64,000 bases of DNA, from assembly GCA_016707895.1 (NCBI GenBank), contig JADJGV010000012.1, positions 60,001-124,000 on the forward strand. The letters are read 5' to 3'. The DNA comes from Myxococcales bacterium. GTDB taxonomy: Bacteria > Myxococcota_A > Polyangia > Haliangiales > Haliangiaceae. Of the stretch, positions 30,008 to 40,388 are shown piece by piece. Position 1 is the stretch's first letter. Each line of letters starts with the position of its first letter. Position numbers and translations under genes: made by a program. The notes beneath the pieces are model-generated. The model did no database searches and had not been told where the DNA came from. It saw only the letters and a program-made list of their open reading frames with translations.

Positions 30008-30622
30008 ATGATGAACGCTCACGATCGCAAGCGGCAGGAACGAGAAGCCCGTCGGCACCGTATCCAGGACGCGGCGCGCCCGGTGTTCTTCGAGCGCGGG
30101 TTCGCCCGCGCCTCGATCGAAGACATCGCCAAGCAGGCGCAGCTCTCGGTCGGCGCTATCTACCTGTACTTCAAGTCGAAAGAGGACCTGTACCTGTCGA
30201 TCCTCGAGCGCAGCCTGCGGGCCCTCGGCGAGTCGCTGGACAAGGCCAACGACCCCCGCACCGCGTGGGATCAGATGGCGGCCTGGGCCGCGGCCGAGCC
30301 CGAGTGCGCGCGGGCGCTGGCCATGGTCTCCCGGCCGGAGTTGCGGGCGACGCTGACTCAGGAGGTCGCGGACGGCCTGGCCGGGGCGATCCACCAGGCG
30401 CGCTCGGCGCTCATCGCCAGCGTGACGCGCGCGGTCAACAGCCGGGCCTACCGCTCCTGCGACGCCGGCGCGGTCGGCGAGACTCTGTGGGCCACGTTCC
30501 TGGGCGCGACCGCGGTCGCGGCGGCCGCTGGCAACGTCGGCGGCTCCGCGCCGGTCGCCGGCGACCTGTTCGCAGTGATCGACGGCAGCCTGCGCCAGAC
30601 CGCGGTCCGCGCGGCGGCCTGA
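30008..30622 (+). CDS. TetR family transcriptional regulator
   Basis: A 204-residue repressor-type protein. The N-terminal helix-turn-helix lies at about residues 15-65 (RIQDAARPVFFERGF, SIEDIAKQAQLSVGAIYLYF, KSKEDLYLSIL). The C-terminal ligand domain is helical and unassigned. Two adjacent ATG codons at 30008 and 30011 can both serve; I take the first. Because it is divergent from the vWA gene across 92 bp with a good TTGACA, it may control itself and that neighbour. Confidence 0.88.
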   Translation: MMNAHDRKRQEREARRHRIQDAARPVFFERGFARASIEDIAKQAQLSVGAIYLYFKSKEDLYLSILERSLRALGESLDKANDPRTAWDQMAAWAAAEPECARALAMVSRPELRATLTQEVADGLAGAIHQARSALIASVTRAVNSRAYRSCDAGAVGETLWATFLGATAVAAAAGNVGGSAPVAGDLFAVIDGSLRQTAVRAAA

Positions 30623-30631
30623 GTTCGGCGC

Positions 30632-31186
30632 TTACGCCCCGCCCGGCGCCGGCGGGGGCAGCCGTGGGTCCGGCGGCGGCGGTGGCGGCGCGAAGGTGCC
30701 CCCGCCAGGCACGAGGTCGTCCGCGGTGGGCGCTTCGTCGGTGCGTACCAGGCACGTGGTCATCCGCCGCCCATCGCGGCACGGCCCGATCCGGTACAGC
30801 ATGCCGTCGATCGCGATCAGCGCGCGCCCCGGCCGGCGGATGACGTTGCGCACCAGCGCGGTCCGCGTCGAGGCTGACTCGACCGGCACCGCCACCGCGC
30901 GCGGATCGACGAGCACGAGGTTGGCCGAGCCCACCATCGACCCCGCCTTGGGCCGCCAGGTCGCGCCGGTCAGGAGGCGCATCAACCGGGCGCCGCGCGC
31001 GCGCCCGAGCTGCGCGGGCTCCGCGCGCACGTAGACGTCGGCCAGCGGCCCTGGCTCCGGCGGCATCATGTGATCGTACTTGCTGCACGGCCCGCAGCAC
31101 GGGCACGCCTCCGCGGCCGGCGCCGTCGCGACCGCGGTCGCGGCGACGATCCCCAGGGCGATCCACCAGGCCAAGCGCTGCGTCAT
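30632..31186 (-). CDS. Secreted Cys-rich protein of unknown function
   Basis: A 184-residue protein with a signal peptide (about 1-27) and a dense Cys cluster CPCCGPCSKYDH right after it, followed by a beta-rich domain with two more cysteines (IGPCRDGRRMTTC) and a Pro-rich tail. The Cys/His cluster could bind metal or form disulfides; I do not recognise a family. The start is ATG at 31186. It lies 34 bp downstream of the FadL-type gene on the same strand and may be cotranscribed. Confidence 0.6.
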   Translation of the reverse strand: MTQRLAWWIALGIVAATAVATAPAAEACPCCGPCSKYDHMMPPEPGPLADVYVRAEPAQLGRARGARLMRLLTGATWRPKAGSMVGSANLVLVDPRAVAVPVESASTRTALVRNVIRRPGRALIAIDGMLYRIGPCRDGRRMTTCLVRTDEAPTADDLVPGGGTFAPPPPPPDPRLPPPAPGGA

Positions 31187-31220
31187 GGGCGGTGTCGACG
31201 CGCGAGGGCGCCGCTTCGGT

Positions 31221-32576
31221 CTACAGCGACCGCGACAGGCCGAGGCCGGCGACCAGCCACGACGCGCGGTAGTCGCCCCAGTTGACGAACGTGGTGAGCG
31301 GCATCGCCGAGGTGTCGCGGATCGGGTTGACCTGCGGCGCCTTGCCGACCGACGGGTCGACCGTGCGCTCGCCCATCGTCGCGAACGCGAACACCAGGTC
31401 GACGTCCCAGCCCTTGACCGGGTAGCCGAGGCCGGCGCCGACGAGGTGCTTGGCGCCGTCGACGGTGAGCACCGACAGGAACTCGGTGGGCGACGCCTCG
31501 GTCTCGTACGCGTAGCCGGCGCGCACCGTCAGCGGCGTGCCCTTGGCCGGCTGGCCCTCGACGCCCAGCGACACCGCGTAGGTGTCCTTGAAGTTGCGCG
31601 GCAGGTGGATCGGGCCGAACTCGTAGGTGCCGACGCCGGGCGCGTTGGTGATGCGCACGTCCTTGGGCTCGATCAGGATCTCCTCGTGGGTCGACCAGCG
31701 CTCGACGTCGAGCGCCGCCTCGATCCGCCAGCGCCCGGGCCGCACCTCGACGCCGGCGCGCAGCGCGGCCGGCAGATCGAGCGAGATGTCGGCGCGGTCG
31801 CCCTCGACCGCGGCGCCGTTGAAGAAACCCGACGACGGCAGCCGCGACGACAGCGTGCCCTGGCCGCGCACCGCGACCGGCAGCTGCAGCGCGACGCCGA
31901 CGGTGACCTGGTCGGTCGCGTCGAGCTGCACGCCGACCGAGCCCGACGGCTGGAAGTAGCTCTGCTGCTCGATGCGGTTGAGCGAGTCGAACTCGGGATC
32001 CTCGGGCGCGCACACGGTCTGCCCCGGGCAGCCCGACAGCACGATGTCCGAGGTCAGCGCGACGATGTGATCCTGGACGGTGGCGCCCAGCCGCACCCGG
32101 CCGAGGTCGACCGCGACGCCGAGGCCGACCGTCGCGATGATCGACTTCGACATGTCGACCGACGAGTAGCGCTGCGCGCCGTCGGCGGCGAACTTGGCCA
32201 GGCCGGCGTACGGCGCCCACACGCCGCCGCCGATCACGACCTTGGCGCCGACCCGCTTGGCGAAGCCGATCGACGGCACCGGCAGCCCCGGCGCCTGGTT
32301 GGAGACGGTGCCGGCGTCGTTGCCGCCCGAGTCGATGCGGTGGTAGTCGGCCGACTGGTGGACGAAGCCGGCGTCGCCGACGAAGCCCCACCGCCGCAGG
32401 TGGGCCAGGCCGGCCGGGTTGAACCAGAGCGCCGAGGCGTCGTCGGCGCCGGCCACGAACGCGCCGGCGCGGCCGGTGGGCCGGACGCCGCGGGTCGGCA
32501 GGTACATGCCGCCGGCGACGGCGACCGAGGGAGCGAGCGCGGCCGCGACGGCGGCGGCCAGGGTCAGGCGGGGCAT
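31221..32576 (-). CDS. FadL/OmpP1/TodX-type outer membrane transporter
   Basis: A 451-residue outer membrane barrel of the FadL family, which takes up long-chain fatty acids or other hydrophobic compounds. A signal peptide (1-21) is followed directly by the hatch-like stretch GGMYLPTRGVRPTGRAGAFVAGADDASALWFNPAGLA cut here into its parts: GRAGAFVAGADDASALWFNP is the typical FadL N-terminus. Amphipathic strands follow, ending in a terminal aromatic-poor LGLSRSL. ATG at 32576-32574 begins the signal. It starts 5 bp after the stop of the large lipoprotein gene, so both proteins probably work together at the outer membrane. Confidence 0.85.
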   Translation of the reverse strand: MPRLTLAAAVAAALAPSVAVAGGMYLPTRGVRPTGRAGAFVAGADDASALWFNPAGLAHLRRWGFVGDAGFVHQSADYHRIDSGGNDAGTVSNQAPGLPVPSIGFAKRVGAKVVIGGGVWAPYAGLAKFAADGAQRYSSVDMSKSIIATVGLGVAVDLGRVRLGATVQDHIVALTSDIVLSGCPGQTVCAPEDPEFDSLNRIEQQSYFQPSGSVGVQLDATDQVTVGVALQLPVAVRGQGTLSSRLPSSGFFNGAAVEGDRADISLDLPAALRAGVEVRPGRWRIEAALDVERWSTHEEILIEPKDVRITNAPGVGTYEFGPIHLPRNFKDTYAVSLGVEGQPAKGTPLTVRAGYAYETEASPTEFLSVLTVDGAKHLVGAGLGYPVKGWDVDLVFAFATMGERTVDPSVGKAPQVNPIRDTSAMPLTTFVNWGDYRASWLVAGLGLSRSL

Positions 32577-32581
32577 GGGGC

Positions 32582-35500
32582 TCACGGGAGATTGCGCGAC
32601 TTGATGATGGCGATGAACTTGCGGAGGCCGCGCTTCTCCTCGTCGAGGAAGTCGGCGACGCCGCCCAGGATCGCGGCGTAGTCCTCGGCGGTCAGCCGCT
32701 CGCCGAGGTCGTCGTAGGGCCGGGCCCGCAGCACCTCGGTCAGGCCGTCGATCAGATCGCCGACCGCGGTGCGGCCGGGGCGATCCTCGCTGTAGAGGTT
32801 GACCATGATCCGCGCCAGCGCGCGGCTGTCGTCGGCGCCGCGGGCGCGCTTGACGAACTCGAGGTGGGCCTCGAGCCAGCCCTTGTCGGCGGCGATCGAC
32901 TGGCCGAGGATGTTGGCGATCGGCACCAGGTCGGCGTCGTCGAGCGCGAGCTGCGCGACGTCGGCGATCGCGGTCAGCGCGGCGACGAACTGCTCGTTGG
33001 CCTGGGCCTCGCTGACCAGGTACTGCAGCACCTTGTCGAGCTGGACCCGGGTCTCGGGCGCGGCCTGCAGCGACACGATGAAGTCGGCGGCGCCGGCGAA
33101 CACCGGCGACACCAGCAGGTCGTGCATGTCGGTCGCGAGATCGGTCGACAGCCAGCGCACGCGATCGTTGGCGGCGTCGTGGACGGCGATGCGCTGCTGC
33201 GCCAGCTCGAGGCCGGCGTCGAGCACGCCGCGCACCCGCGGGTTCTTCCACCGCCAGCCGACGCTCGGCACGTCAGCCCCGCGCAACAGCACGTCGACCA
33301 GCTCGGTCACCGACTCGCCCCAGGCCGCGCCCTCAGCGCCGGCCGCGCCCAGCCGGGCCTGCTTGCCGCGGTAGGCGTCGGCCAGGAGGTGCCACGGCGA
33401 CAGCTGCGCGACCGCGCGGCCGTCGGCGGTGGTGGTGGTGGCGCGACCCTGGCGATCGGCGAGGCCGGCCTGCGGGGTGAGGATGTACTGCACCGCGCCG
33501 CGCAGGATCGTCGGGTAGGTCTTGCCGCGGACGGTGACGCGGTTGAGCGTCGGCGCGGTCGCGACCAGCGTCTGCATGAACGAGCCGTCGGCGAGGATGT
33601 CGGCGATCAGCTCCTCGTACTTCATCGCGCCGGAGCCCCAGACGTAGCCGGGCGACGCCGGCGACGCCGACTGGTGGTTGGTCGAGCTGCGGGTGGCCCA
33701 GTGCTTGTGCAGCACCGCCAGCAGGTCGACCAGCACCTGCTCGGCGTTCTGATCGGCGAACGCCTGCACCACCGGGCGCATCTGCGCGTAGAAGCCGTCC
33801 TTCTCGAGCACCGGCAGCGTGCCGGCGTGCTGCGACTGGTAGAGGTCGCCCTCGCGGTCGCGCAGCGGGTCGATGATGTTGGTCAGGTAGGCCGGCGTCG
33901 GGTTCAGGAACAGCACCCGGTTGAGCGCCTCGGGCGTCGGGTGGCTGCGCATGCCGTCGATGCCGACGGTGTCCTCGAGGAACTGGTCGCCGCCGAAGGT
34001 GTCGATCGAGAACGACACCACCCCGCCCCAGTTGTAGTTGAAGTTGGCCTTGGGCCGCGGCCGCCGGCCCTGGCTGACGCAGCCCTCGGGGGTCGCGGCG
34101 GTGGTGGTCCCGGCGAACTCGCCGGCGTCGGTCTCGCACAGGTACTGGCCGCTGGCGTTCTTCGCGTACGCCATCGACTGCAGGTAGAACAGCGCCAGGT
34201 TGTCGACGCGGAACAGCGCGCACTCGTTGTAGGTGCCCAGCGTGATGCCGATGAACGGATCGACCACGCGCGCGTTGGCCTTGTTGCACGCGCGCGCGCC
34301 GTTGGAGTCGCTGATCAGGTGCAAGAAGCGCTGGAACACCGAGCGCTCGTAGTTCGAGTCGTTGGCGGCGCGGTTGACCAGCGTGGCGAAGCTGCCCGTC
34401 ACCGCCTGGGTGGTCGGGTTGATGTCGAAGCGGTCCTTGTAGGCCATCAGGTTGCGGAACCGGGTCCCGAGCTGCGCCACCTCGGGCTTCTCGAGCGCGG
34501 CCATCAGCGCGGCGAACAGCGCCGGGTTGCCGGTGATCTGGCGCAGCACCGGGATCAGGTCGTCCCACAAGGGGGCGTCGGCGGCGACCGCCGCCTCGGG
34601 GTGGTTGTCGCCCTTGCGGAACGCGACGATCACCGCCTCGGCCAGGCGGGCCAGCTCGGCCTCGTGGTTGCCGACGAGATCGCGGCCGAGCGCGAGCGTG
34701 TCGAGGATGTTGGGATCGCGCAGCAGCTGGGTGAAGCCGTAGCCGAGATCGAGCAGCGGCGACTGCGCGGTGTCGTAGCCGCGGTAGGTCAGCGTCTCGC
34801 CGTTGGCGAAGGTCTTGGTCGCGCTCTGGCGCGCGCCGACCAGCGCCGAGGCGCCGCGCAGGAGGTCGAGCGCGGTGCCCTTGCCGGGATCGAACAGCGC
34901 CAGGCCGTCGCGGGCCAGCGCCGCCAGCACCGTCGAGTCGAGGTCGACGTAGCGGTAGACCGGCGCGCCGCCCGAGGCGGCCAGCGCGCGGCCGGCGGGA
35001 TCGCGGTTGGGCCACGGCGTCGCGACGTCGCCGTCGGGCACGTCGAACGGCGTCGGCGCGTCGATCGCCGCGCCGGTGGCGTCGACGAACCGGCCGATCG
35101 CGTCGACGTCGGCGGCGCCGTCGCCGTTGAGGTCGACGAACGGCGGCGCGATCGTGGCGACCTGGGCCACGCCGCGGGCGTCGCGCAGGGTCAGCGGCGC
35201 CGAGGCCGACGTGCCCAGCAGCGCGCGCTCGCGCAGCAGGAAGTCGAGGGCGATGGCCAGCGTGCGGTTGCGGTCAGCGGGGTTGGCGTCGGGCCGCGCC
35301 GCGCGCAAGGTCGCGCCCAGCGCGTCGATCAGGTGCTGCCACTCGCCGCGGGCGCTGCCGCCCTCGGTGATCGCGGTGGTCAGCGTCAGCAGCAGCTCGT
35401 CGAGCTCGGGGTAGCTCACGAACGCGCGCACCGCGCCCAGCGCCGGGCGCAGCGGCCGGTAGCCGATGCGGTGGCCGAGCCGCTCGAGGGCGGTCACGGT

Positions 35501-35956
35501 CGCCGGATCGTCCTTCATCAGCCGCAGCATCCCGATCAGCGCGTCGATCGCGTGGTCGGTGGTGGCGTCGTCGTACAGCGCCAGGAAGTCGTTCTTGGTC
35601 AGGTACGCCTGCAGATCGCCGAGGAAGCCGTCGGGGAAGATGGCGTCGGTCGCGGTGATCAGCCGATCGCGCTCGACCAGCAGCGCCTTCATCCGCGGGG
35701 TCGCGCTGTCGGGCGCGGCCAGGCCTTGCCGGCAGATGTCGCGGTAGGCGTCGCCGCGCACGTCGGTGGTGCCGCCGTCGGCGAGATCGTCGGCGTACGC
35801 GTACCGCTTGCACACCAGCGTCAGCACGGTCGTGCCGAACGTGCCGGGGTCGTCGGACGTCCGGCTGGTGTCGAGCGGGTTGGTGCAGCCAGCCGCCACC
35901 AGCGCGGCGGTGGTGGCGGCAGCGATGACGCGGGTGGTCAAGCTTCGGCGGGGCAT
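32582..35956 (-). CDS. Very large lipoprotein of unknown function
   Basis: A 1124-residue protein with a lipoprotein signal (lipobox VAAGC, Cys around residue 24). The mature part is helical and rich in Asp, Leu and Ala, with an EF-hand-like loop DLNGDGAADVDAIGRF near residue 275, so calcium binding is possible. I recognise no enzyme motif. The ATG at 35956-35954 has AGGAG four to five bases upstream. Because the FadL-type gene follows after 5 bp, the lipoprotein may act as a periplasmic or surface partner of that channel. Its stop codon count and length are stable over the whole frame, so it is a real gene. Confidence 0.75.
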   Translation of the reverse strand: MPRRSLTTRVIAAATTAALVAAGCTNPLDTSRTSDDPGTFGTTVLTLVCKRYAYADDLADGGTTDVRGDAYRDICRQGLAAPDSATPRMKALLVERDRLITATDAIFPDGFLGDLQAYLTKNDFLALYDDATTDHAIDALIGMLRLMKDDPATVTALERLGHRIGYRPLRPALGAVRAFVSYPELDELLLTLTTAITEGGSARGEWQHLIDALGATLRAARPDANPADRNRTLAIALDFLLRERALLGTSASAPLTLRDARGVAQVATIAPPFVDLNGDGAADVDAIGRFVDATGAAIDAPTPFDVPDGDVATPWPNRDPAGRALAASGGAPVYRYVDLDSTVLAALARDGLALFDPGKGTALDLLRGASALVGARQSATKTFANGETLTYRGYDTAQSPLLDLGYGFTQLLRDPNILDTLALGRDLVGNHEAELARLAEAVIVAFRKGDNHPEAAVAADAPLWDDLIPVLRQITGNPALFAALMAALEKPEVAQLGTRFRNLMAYKDRFDINPTTQAVTGSFATLVNRAANDSNYERSVFQRFLHLISDSNGARACNKANARVVDPFIGITLGTYNECALFRVDNLALFYLQSMAYAKNASGQYLCETDAGEFAGTTTAATPEGCVSQGRRPRPKANFNYNWGGVVSFSIDTFGGDQFLEDTVGIDGMRSHPTPEALNRVLFLNPTPAYLTNIIDPLRDREGDLYQSQHAGTLPVLEKDGFYAQMRPVVQAFADQNAEQVLVDLLAVLHKHWATRSSTNHQSASPASPGYVWGSGAMKYEELIADILADGSFMQTLVATAPTLNRVTVRGKTYPTILRGAVQYILTPQAGLADRQGRATTTTADGRAVAQLSPWHLLADAYRGKQARLGAAGAEGAAWGESVTELVDVLLRGADVPSVGWRWKNPRVRGVLDAGLELAQQRIAVHDAANDRVRWLSTDLATDMHDLLVSPVFAGAADFIVSLQAAPETRVQLDKVLQYLVSEAQANEQFVAALTAIADVAQLALDDADLVPIANILGQSIAADKGWLEAHLEFVKRARGADDSRALARIMVNLYSEDRPGRTAVGDLIDGLTEVLRARPYDDLGERLTAEDYAAILGGVADFLDEEKRGLRKFIAIIKSRNLP

Positions 35957-35960
35957 GGAT

Positions 35961-35965
35961 CTCCT
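35961..35965 (-). promoter_or_regulatory. Ribosome binding site of the large lipoprotein gene
   Basis: AGGAG on the minus strand with a 4-base spacer to ATG. It supports the start at 35956 over the earlier in-frame ATG at 35986. Confidence 0.6.
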
Positions 35966-36017
35966 ACCGGCCCCCGGCGGGGCCACGTCACGGAACGATC
36001 GAGGCTATGCGCGCTAC

Positions 36018-36030
36018 TGACCTCGGGTCA
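36018..36030. promoter_or_regulatory. TGACC-TCG-GGTCA dyad, possible operator
   Basis: A perfect 5-bp inverted repeat overlaps a minus-strand TTGACC (36031-36026) that could be the -35 of the lipoprotein/FadL operon. The matching -10 region (CATAGC, 16 bp on) is weak. Confidence 0.4.
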
Positions 36031-36102
36031 ATCACCGTCGTCGCGGCGGATCGCGCGGCGTGACGTGCTGGGCCGTAACCGACGTGTGCGCCCTCACAGA
36101 CC

Positions 36103-36112
36103 GCCACGTGGC
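36103..36112. repeat. GCCACGTGGC palindrome
   Basis: A 10-bp perfect palindrome in the divergent gap between the lipoprotein operon and the kinase gene. It shares CCACGTGG with the elements at 28414, 42562 and 44215 but not their flanks. Confidence 0.5.
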
Positions 36113-36166
36113 TGATTTCTTACAGAATGCCGAAGCCGCGGTCGTCGTCCTACCTGCGTGCCGACC

Positions 36167-37408
36167 ATGACCGACCTCTCCGCGCTGCCCTACCGGCTGG
36201 GCGCCTGCGTCGGCAGCGGCGGCGGCGGCGAGGTGTTCGCGGCCTGGGACGCCGACGATCGGCGGGTCGCGCTCAAGGTGGCGTTCGGCGCCGACGAGCT
36301 GACCGCGGCGCGGTTCGCGCGCGAGATCGCCAACGCCGGGCTGTTGCCGCCGCGCTACTTCCCGCGGGTCCACGACCACGGCCGGCTCGCCGACGGGCGG
36401 CCGTGGCTGGCGATGGAGTGGCTGGGCGGCGGGACGCTCGGCCAGCGGCTCGACGCCGCGCCGTGGTCGGTCGCGTCGACCGCCGAGCTCGGCGCGGCGG
36501 TGGCGCGCGCGCTGGCGGCGGCCCACGCCGTCGGGATCGTCCACCGCGACGTGAAGCCCGACAACGTCATGTTCCGCGTCGACGAGTCGGTCGTGCTGGT
36601 CGACCTCGGGCTGGCCCGCGCCGACGACGATCCGGCGTCGAGCGCGACCCGCTGCGCCGGCACGCCGGTGGCGATGGCGCCCGAGCAGGTGCTCGGCGAG
36701 ACCATCACGCCGGCCACCGATCTGTACGCGCTCGGCGCGCTGATGTACCGGCTGCGCGCCGGCCGCGATCCGTTCACCGGCAGCGCGCTCGAGGTGCAGC
36801 TGGCGCACCTGGGCCAGACGCCGGCGCCGCTGCCGGTGTCGGCCGAACCGGGCGCGGCCGCGCTGGCGGCGCTGATCGGCGAGCTCTTGCGCAAGCGGCC
36901 GGGCGAGCGGCCGGCCAGCGCGGCGATCGTGGCCGCGCGGCTGCGCGCGCTGGCGCCGCGCCGCGGGCTGGCGCGCCTGGGCCGGGCCGCGGTCGCGCTG
37001 GCCGCCCTGGCCACGCTGTCCCTGGCCCCGGCGCGCGACGCGGCGCTCGCGCCGACCGCGCCGACGGCGATCCGCCCCGCGGTCCCGCGCCCCAACCAGC
37101 CGTGGGTGATGACCGACGCCGGCGACTACACGCTGCGCGCGAGCTGGAGCGCCGCGGCGCGCGCCGGCGGCACGCTGCAGGTCACCGTCGAGCTGTGGGA
37201 CGCCGACGGCCGGCCGCTCGGCCTCGGCACCACCGCCGCCGCGCTGCGCGACCCGACCGGCCAGGTCACCGCCCTCGCCGGCCGCGCGCTCGGCTCGCTC
37301 GAGCTGCCGCTGCGCCAGGCCGGCGACTACGTGCTGACCGTGTTCGCGCCGGAGGGCGAGCTGACGATGGCGGTGACCATCCCGGTCGGCCACCGCCCGA
37401 ACTCGTAG
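36167..37408 (+). CDS. Ser/Thr protein kinase with one membrane helix and outer beta domain
   Basis: A 413-residue Hanks-type kinase. The Gly loop is GSGGGGE, the Lys is in VALKVAF, the catalytic loop is HRDVKPDN, and the metal motif reads DLG where DFG is usual (Phe to Leu is tolerated in many kinases). A membrane helix near residues 270-290 (AVALAALATLSLAP) leads to a beta-rich external domain (about 310-413) ending in VAVTIPV-like strands, probably a periplasmic sensor. The start is ATG at 36167; the GTG three codons earlier is an alternative. Convergent with the TSP3-repeat outer membrane gene, 15 bp away. Confidence 0.85.
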   Translation: MTDLSALPYRLGACVGSGGGGEVFAAWDADDRRVALKVAFGADELTAARFAREIANAGLLPPRYFPRVHDHGRLADGRPWLAMEWLGGGTLGQRLDAAPWSVASTAELGAAVARALAAAHAVGIVHRDVKPDNVMFRVDESVVLVDLGLARADDDPASSATRCAGTPVAMAPEQVLGETITPATDLYALGALMYRLRAGRDPFTGSALEVQLAHLGQTPAPLPVSAEPGAAALAALIGELLRKRPGERPASAAIVAARLRALAPRRGLARLGRAAVALAALATLSLAPARDAALAPTAPTAIRPAVPRPNQPWVMTDAGDYTLRASWSAAARAGGTLQVTVELWDADGRPLGLGTTAAALRDPTGQVTALAGRALGSLELPLRQAGDYVLTVFAPEGELTMAVTIPVGHRPNS

Positions 37409-37423
37409 CGCGCAGCCTGGTGC

Positions 37424-38599
37424 TCAATCGCCGCGATCGGTCGTGACGGTCTCGGCGTCGGGGCAGCCGTCGGCGTCGCGGTAGCCGTCGCGATCCTCGG
37501 GCTGCCGCGGGCAGCGATCGAAGCGGTCCTCGACGCCGTCGCCGTCGTCGTCGAGCTCCGGACAGCCGTCCCAGTCGTCGTGGCCGTCGCGATCCTCGCG
37601 CTCGGTCCAGCACGCGTCCTGGCCGTCGCGCACGCCGTCGCCGTCGCGATCGTGGATCGGATCCTGGTGGAACGTCAGCTGCGCGATCAGCCGGTAGCCG
37701 GGCGAGCCCACCTCGTCCCGGGTGAAGCCACCGCCGCCGGCCAGCGCCACCGACCAGCAGTGGGCGACGTCGGCGCGCACGCCGATCCGCGCCTCGGCCG
37801 GCGACGGGCCGCGCGCGCCCTTGCCGGCGTCATCGCCGAGCGCCGCCTCGACCTCGACCATCGCCCACGCGCGATCGCCGCCGCCGAACTGCCGGCCCAG
37901 CGGCGCCAGCCGCACCGCCGCGCCCAGCGACGCGGTCAGCTCGTTGCCGTGCGGGCGCGCCGGCGACAGCAGCACGACCTCCTCGGTGCGGAGCCGCAGC
38001 CCGGCGCCGCCGGTGATCGCGACGTCGCCGGTGCGGTAGCCGGCGCGCAGGCCCCACGCCAGCACCGCGCCGGCCTCGCCCGCGAAGTCGCCGTCGTCGC
38101 CGGTCGGCACCGTCAGCGCGACCGCCACCGCCGCCGCCAGGCCCGGCGCGCCGGGCGCGCCGACGACGCGGGCCCGGCCGTGCAGCCGCAGATCACCCAG
38201 CACCGCGCGCGCGAGCGGCGCCTCGGACAGGCCGATGCCGGCGAGGCGATCGCCCCACTGCAAGGCGGCCGGCACCGCCAGGCCCACCAGGTAGCGCGCC
38301 CCCAGGCCGCGGGCGACCGCGACCTCCTGGCCCCACCGCAGGCGCACCGGCTCGGTGCTCTCGGCGCCGGTCGACAGCGCGCGCAGCACGATCGGCCGCG
38401 ACGCGATCCAGGTCGACCCGGTCACCACCCAGCGGCCGGCCGCCGGCACGTCGGCGTCCTCGACGCCGATCCACAAGGCCGAGCCCGGCGCCGGCGTGAA
38501 CCGCTCGACCGAGAACGCCGGCTCGCTGGCCGGCGCGCGCTGCGCGGCGGCCGCGGTGGCGCTGCCGGCCAGCGCGGCGACCACGAGCGCCGCCCTCAT
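37424..38599 (-). CDS. Outer-membrane-like protein with calcium-binding TSP3 repeats
   Basis: A 391-residue exported protein: signal peptide (1-20), a beta-rich region that looks like an outer membrane barrel (about 60-310), then Asp-rich thrombospondin type 3 repeats at the C-terminus (DRDGDGVRDGQDACW, DDWDGCPELDDDGDGVEDRF, DRDGYRDADGCPD). These repeats bind calcium and often link an OmpA-type barrel to its peptidoglycan domain, but no OmpA domain follows here. Start ATG at 38599-38597 overlaps the stop of the preceding gene as ATGA, so it is the last gene of the pyrC-carA operon. Confidence 0.78.
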   Translation of the reverse strand: MRAALVVAALAGSATAAAAQRAPASEPAFSVERFTPAPGSALWIGVEDADVPAAGRWVVTGSTWIASRPIVLRALSTGAESTEPVRLRWGQEVAVARGLGARYLVGLAVPAALQWGDRLAGIGLSEAPLARAVLGDLRLHGRARVVGAPGAPGLAAAVAVALTVPTGDDGDFAGEAGAVLAWGLRAGYRTGDVAITGGAGLRLRTEEVVLLSPARPHGNELTASLGAAVRLAPLGRQFGGGDRAWAMVEVEAALGDDAGKGARGPSPAEARIGVRADVAHCWSVALAGGGGFTRDEVGSPGYRLIAQLTFHQDPIHDRDGDGVRDGQDACWTEREDRDGHDDWDGCPELDDDGDGVEDRFDRCPRQPEDRDGYRDADGCPDAETVTTDRGD

Positions 38600-39251
38600 C
38601 GCTCGCCCAGGCCGCGCTCGTACAGCTTGGCCGGCGGCACGTGCCGGTAGCGCAGCACCCGGGCCCGCAGCTGCGCCGTGTGATCGAGCACCGCGCGGCG
38701 ATCACCGCCGGCCGCGCCGATCTTGCGGGCCTGCTCGACCAGCGCGTCGCGGGTGCCCCGCGGGTGATAGAGGATGGCGCGCCCGAACCACACCCGATCG
38801 GCGTAGCCGATCACCCGCAGCTCGGCCACCTCGCCGACGGCGACGCCGTGCAGCTCGCGCGGCTCGGTGACCCGGACGTGGGCGCCGCCCAGCAGATCGA
38901 GCAGCTCGACCCAGCCGGCGCCGATCCGCTCGACCGACCACAGGCTGCGGTGCGAGGTCAGCCACGCGGCGATCGCCCGCGCGCCGACGTCGTCACCCGC
39001 GGCGCGGGCCGCGGCCAGCGCGTCGACCGCCACCGGCGCCGCCCGGCCGACGCCGACGTGCTCGAGCACGAACCACTCGACGAACGTCGCGCTCCAGGTC
39101 TCCCACAGGTCCTCCTCCTGGAAGACCTTGCCGCGGCGATCCTCGAACCGCTGGCGGGCCGTCAGCACCGCGGCCTCGTCGCGGGTCCCGGTCGCCACCA
39201 GCCGATCGAACGTGTCGGCCAGGACCGCGGCGGCGCTGCCGTCGTCGACGG

Positions 39252-39255
<4 letters not shown>
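38596..39255 (-). CDS. Conserved-looking protein of unknown function in the pyr operon
   Basis: A 219-residue soluble protein with no signal or membrane segment. The N-terminal half is helical (RQRFEDRRGKVFQEEDLWET, WSATFVEWFVLEHVG), the C-terminal half mixes strands and helices (VRVTEPRELHGVAVGEVAEL, WFGRAILYHPRGTRDALVEQ). I do not recognise a family. Start is GTG at 39255-39253, overlapping the carA stop as GTGA, and its stop overlaps the next gene as ATGA. Its place between carA and an outer membrane gene, with coupling on both sides, shows coexpression with pyrimidine synthesis but no clear role. Confidence 0.7.

Positions 39256-40384
<1,129 letters not shown>

Positions 40385-40388
<4 letters not shown>

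Noticed and set aside
36127..37446. Alternative plus-strand frame over the kinase at 36167
   Set aside because: Arg/Gly-rich shadow; the kinase frame shows all catalytic motifs.
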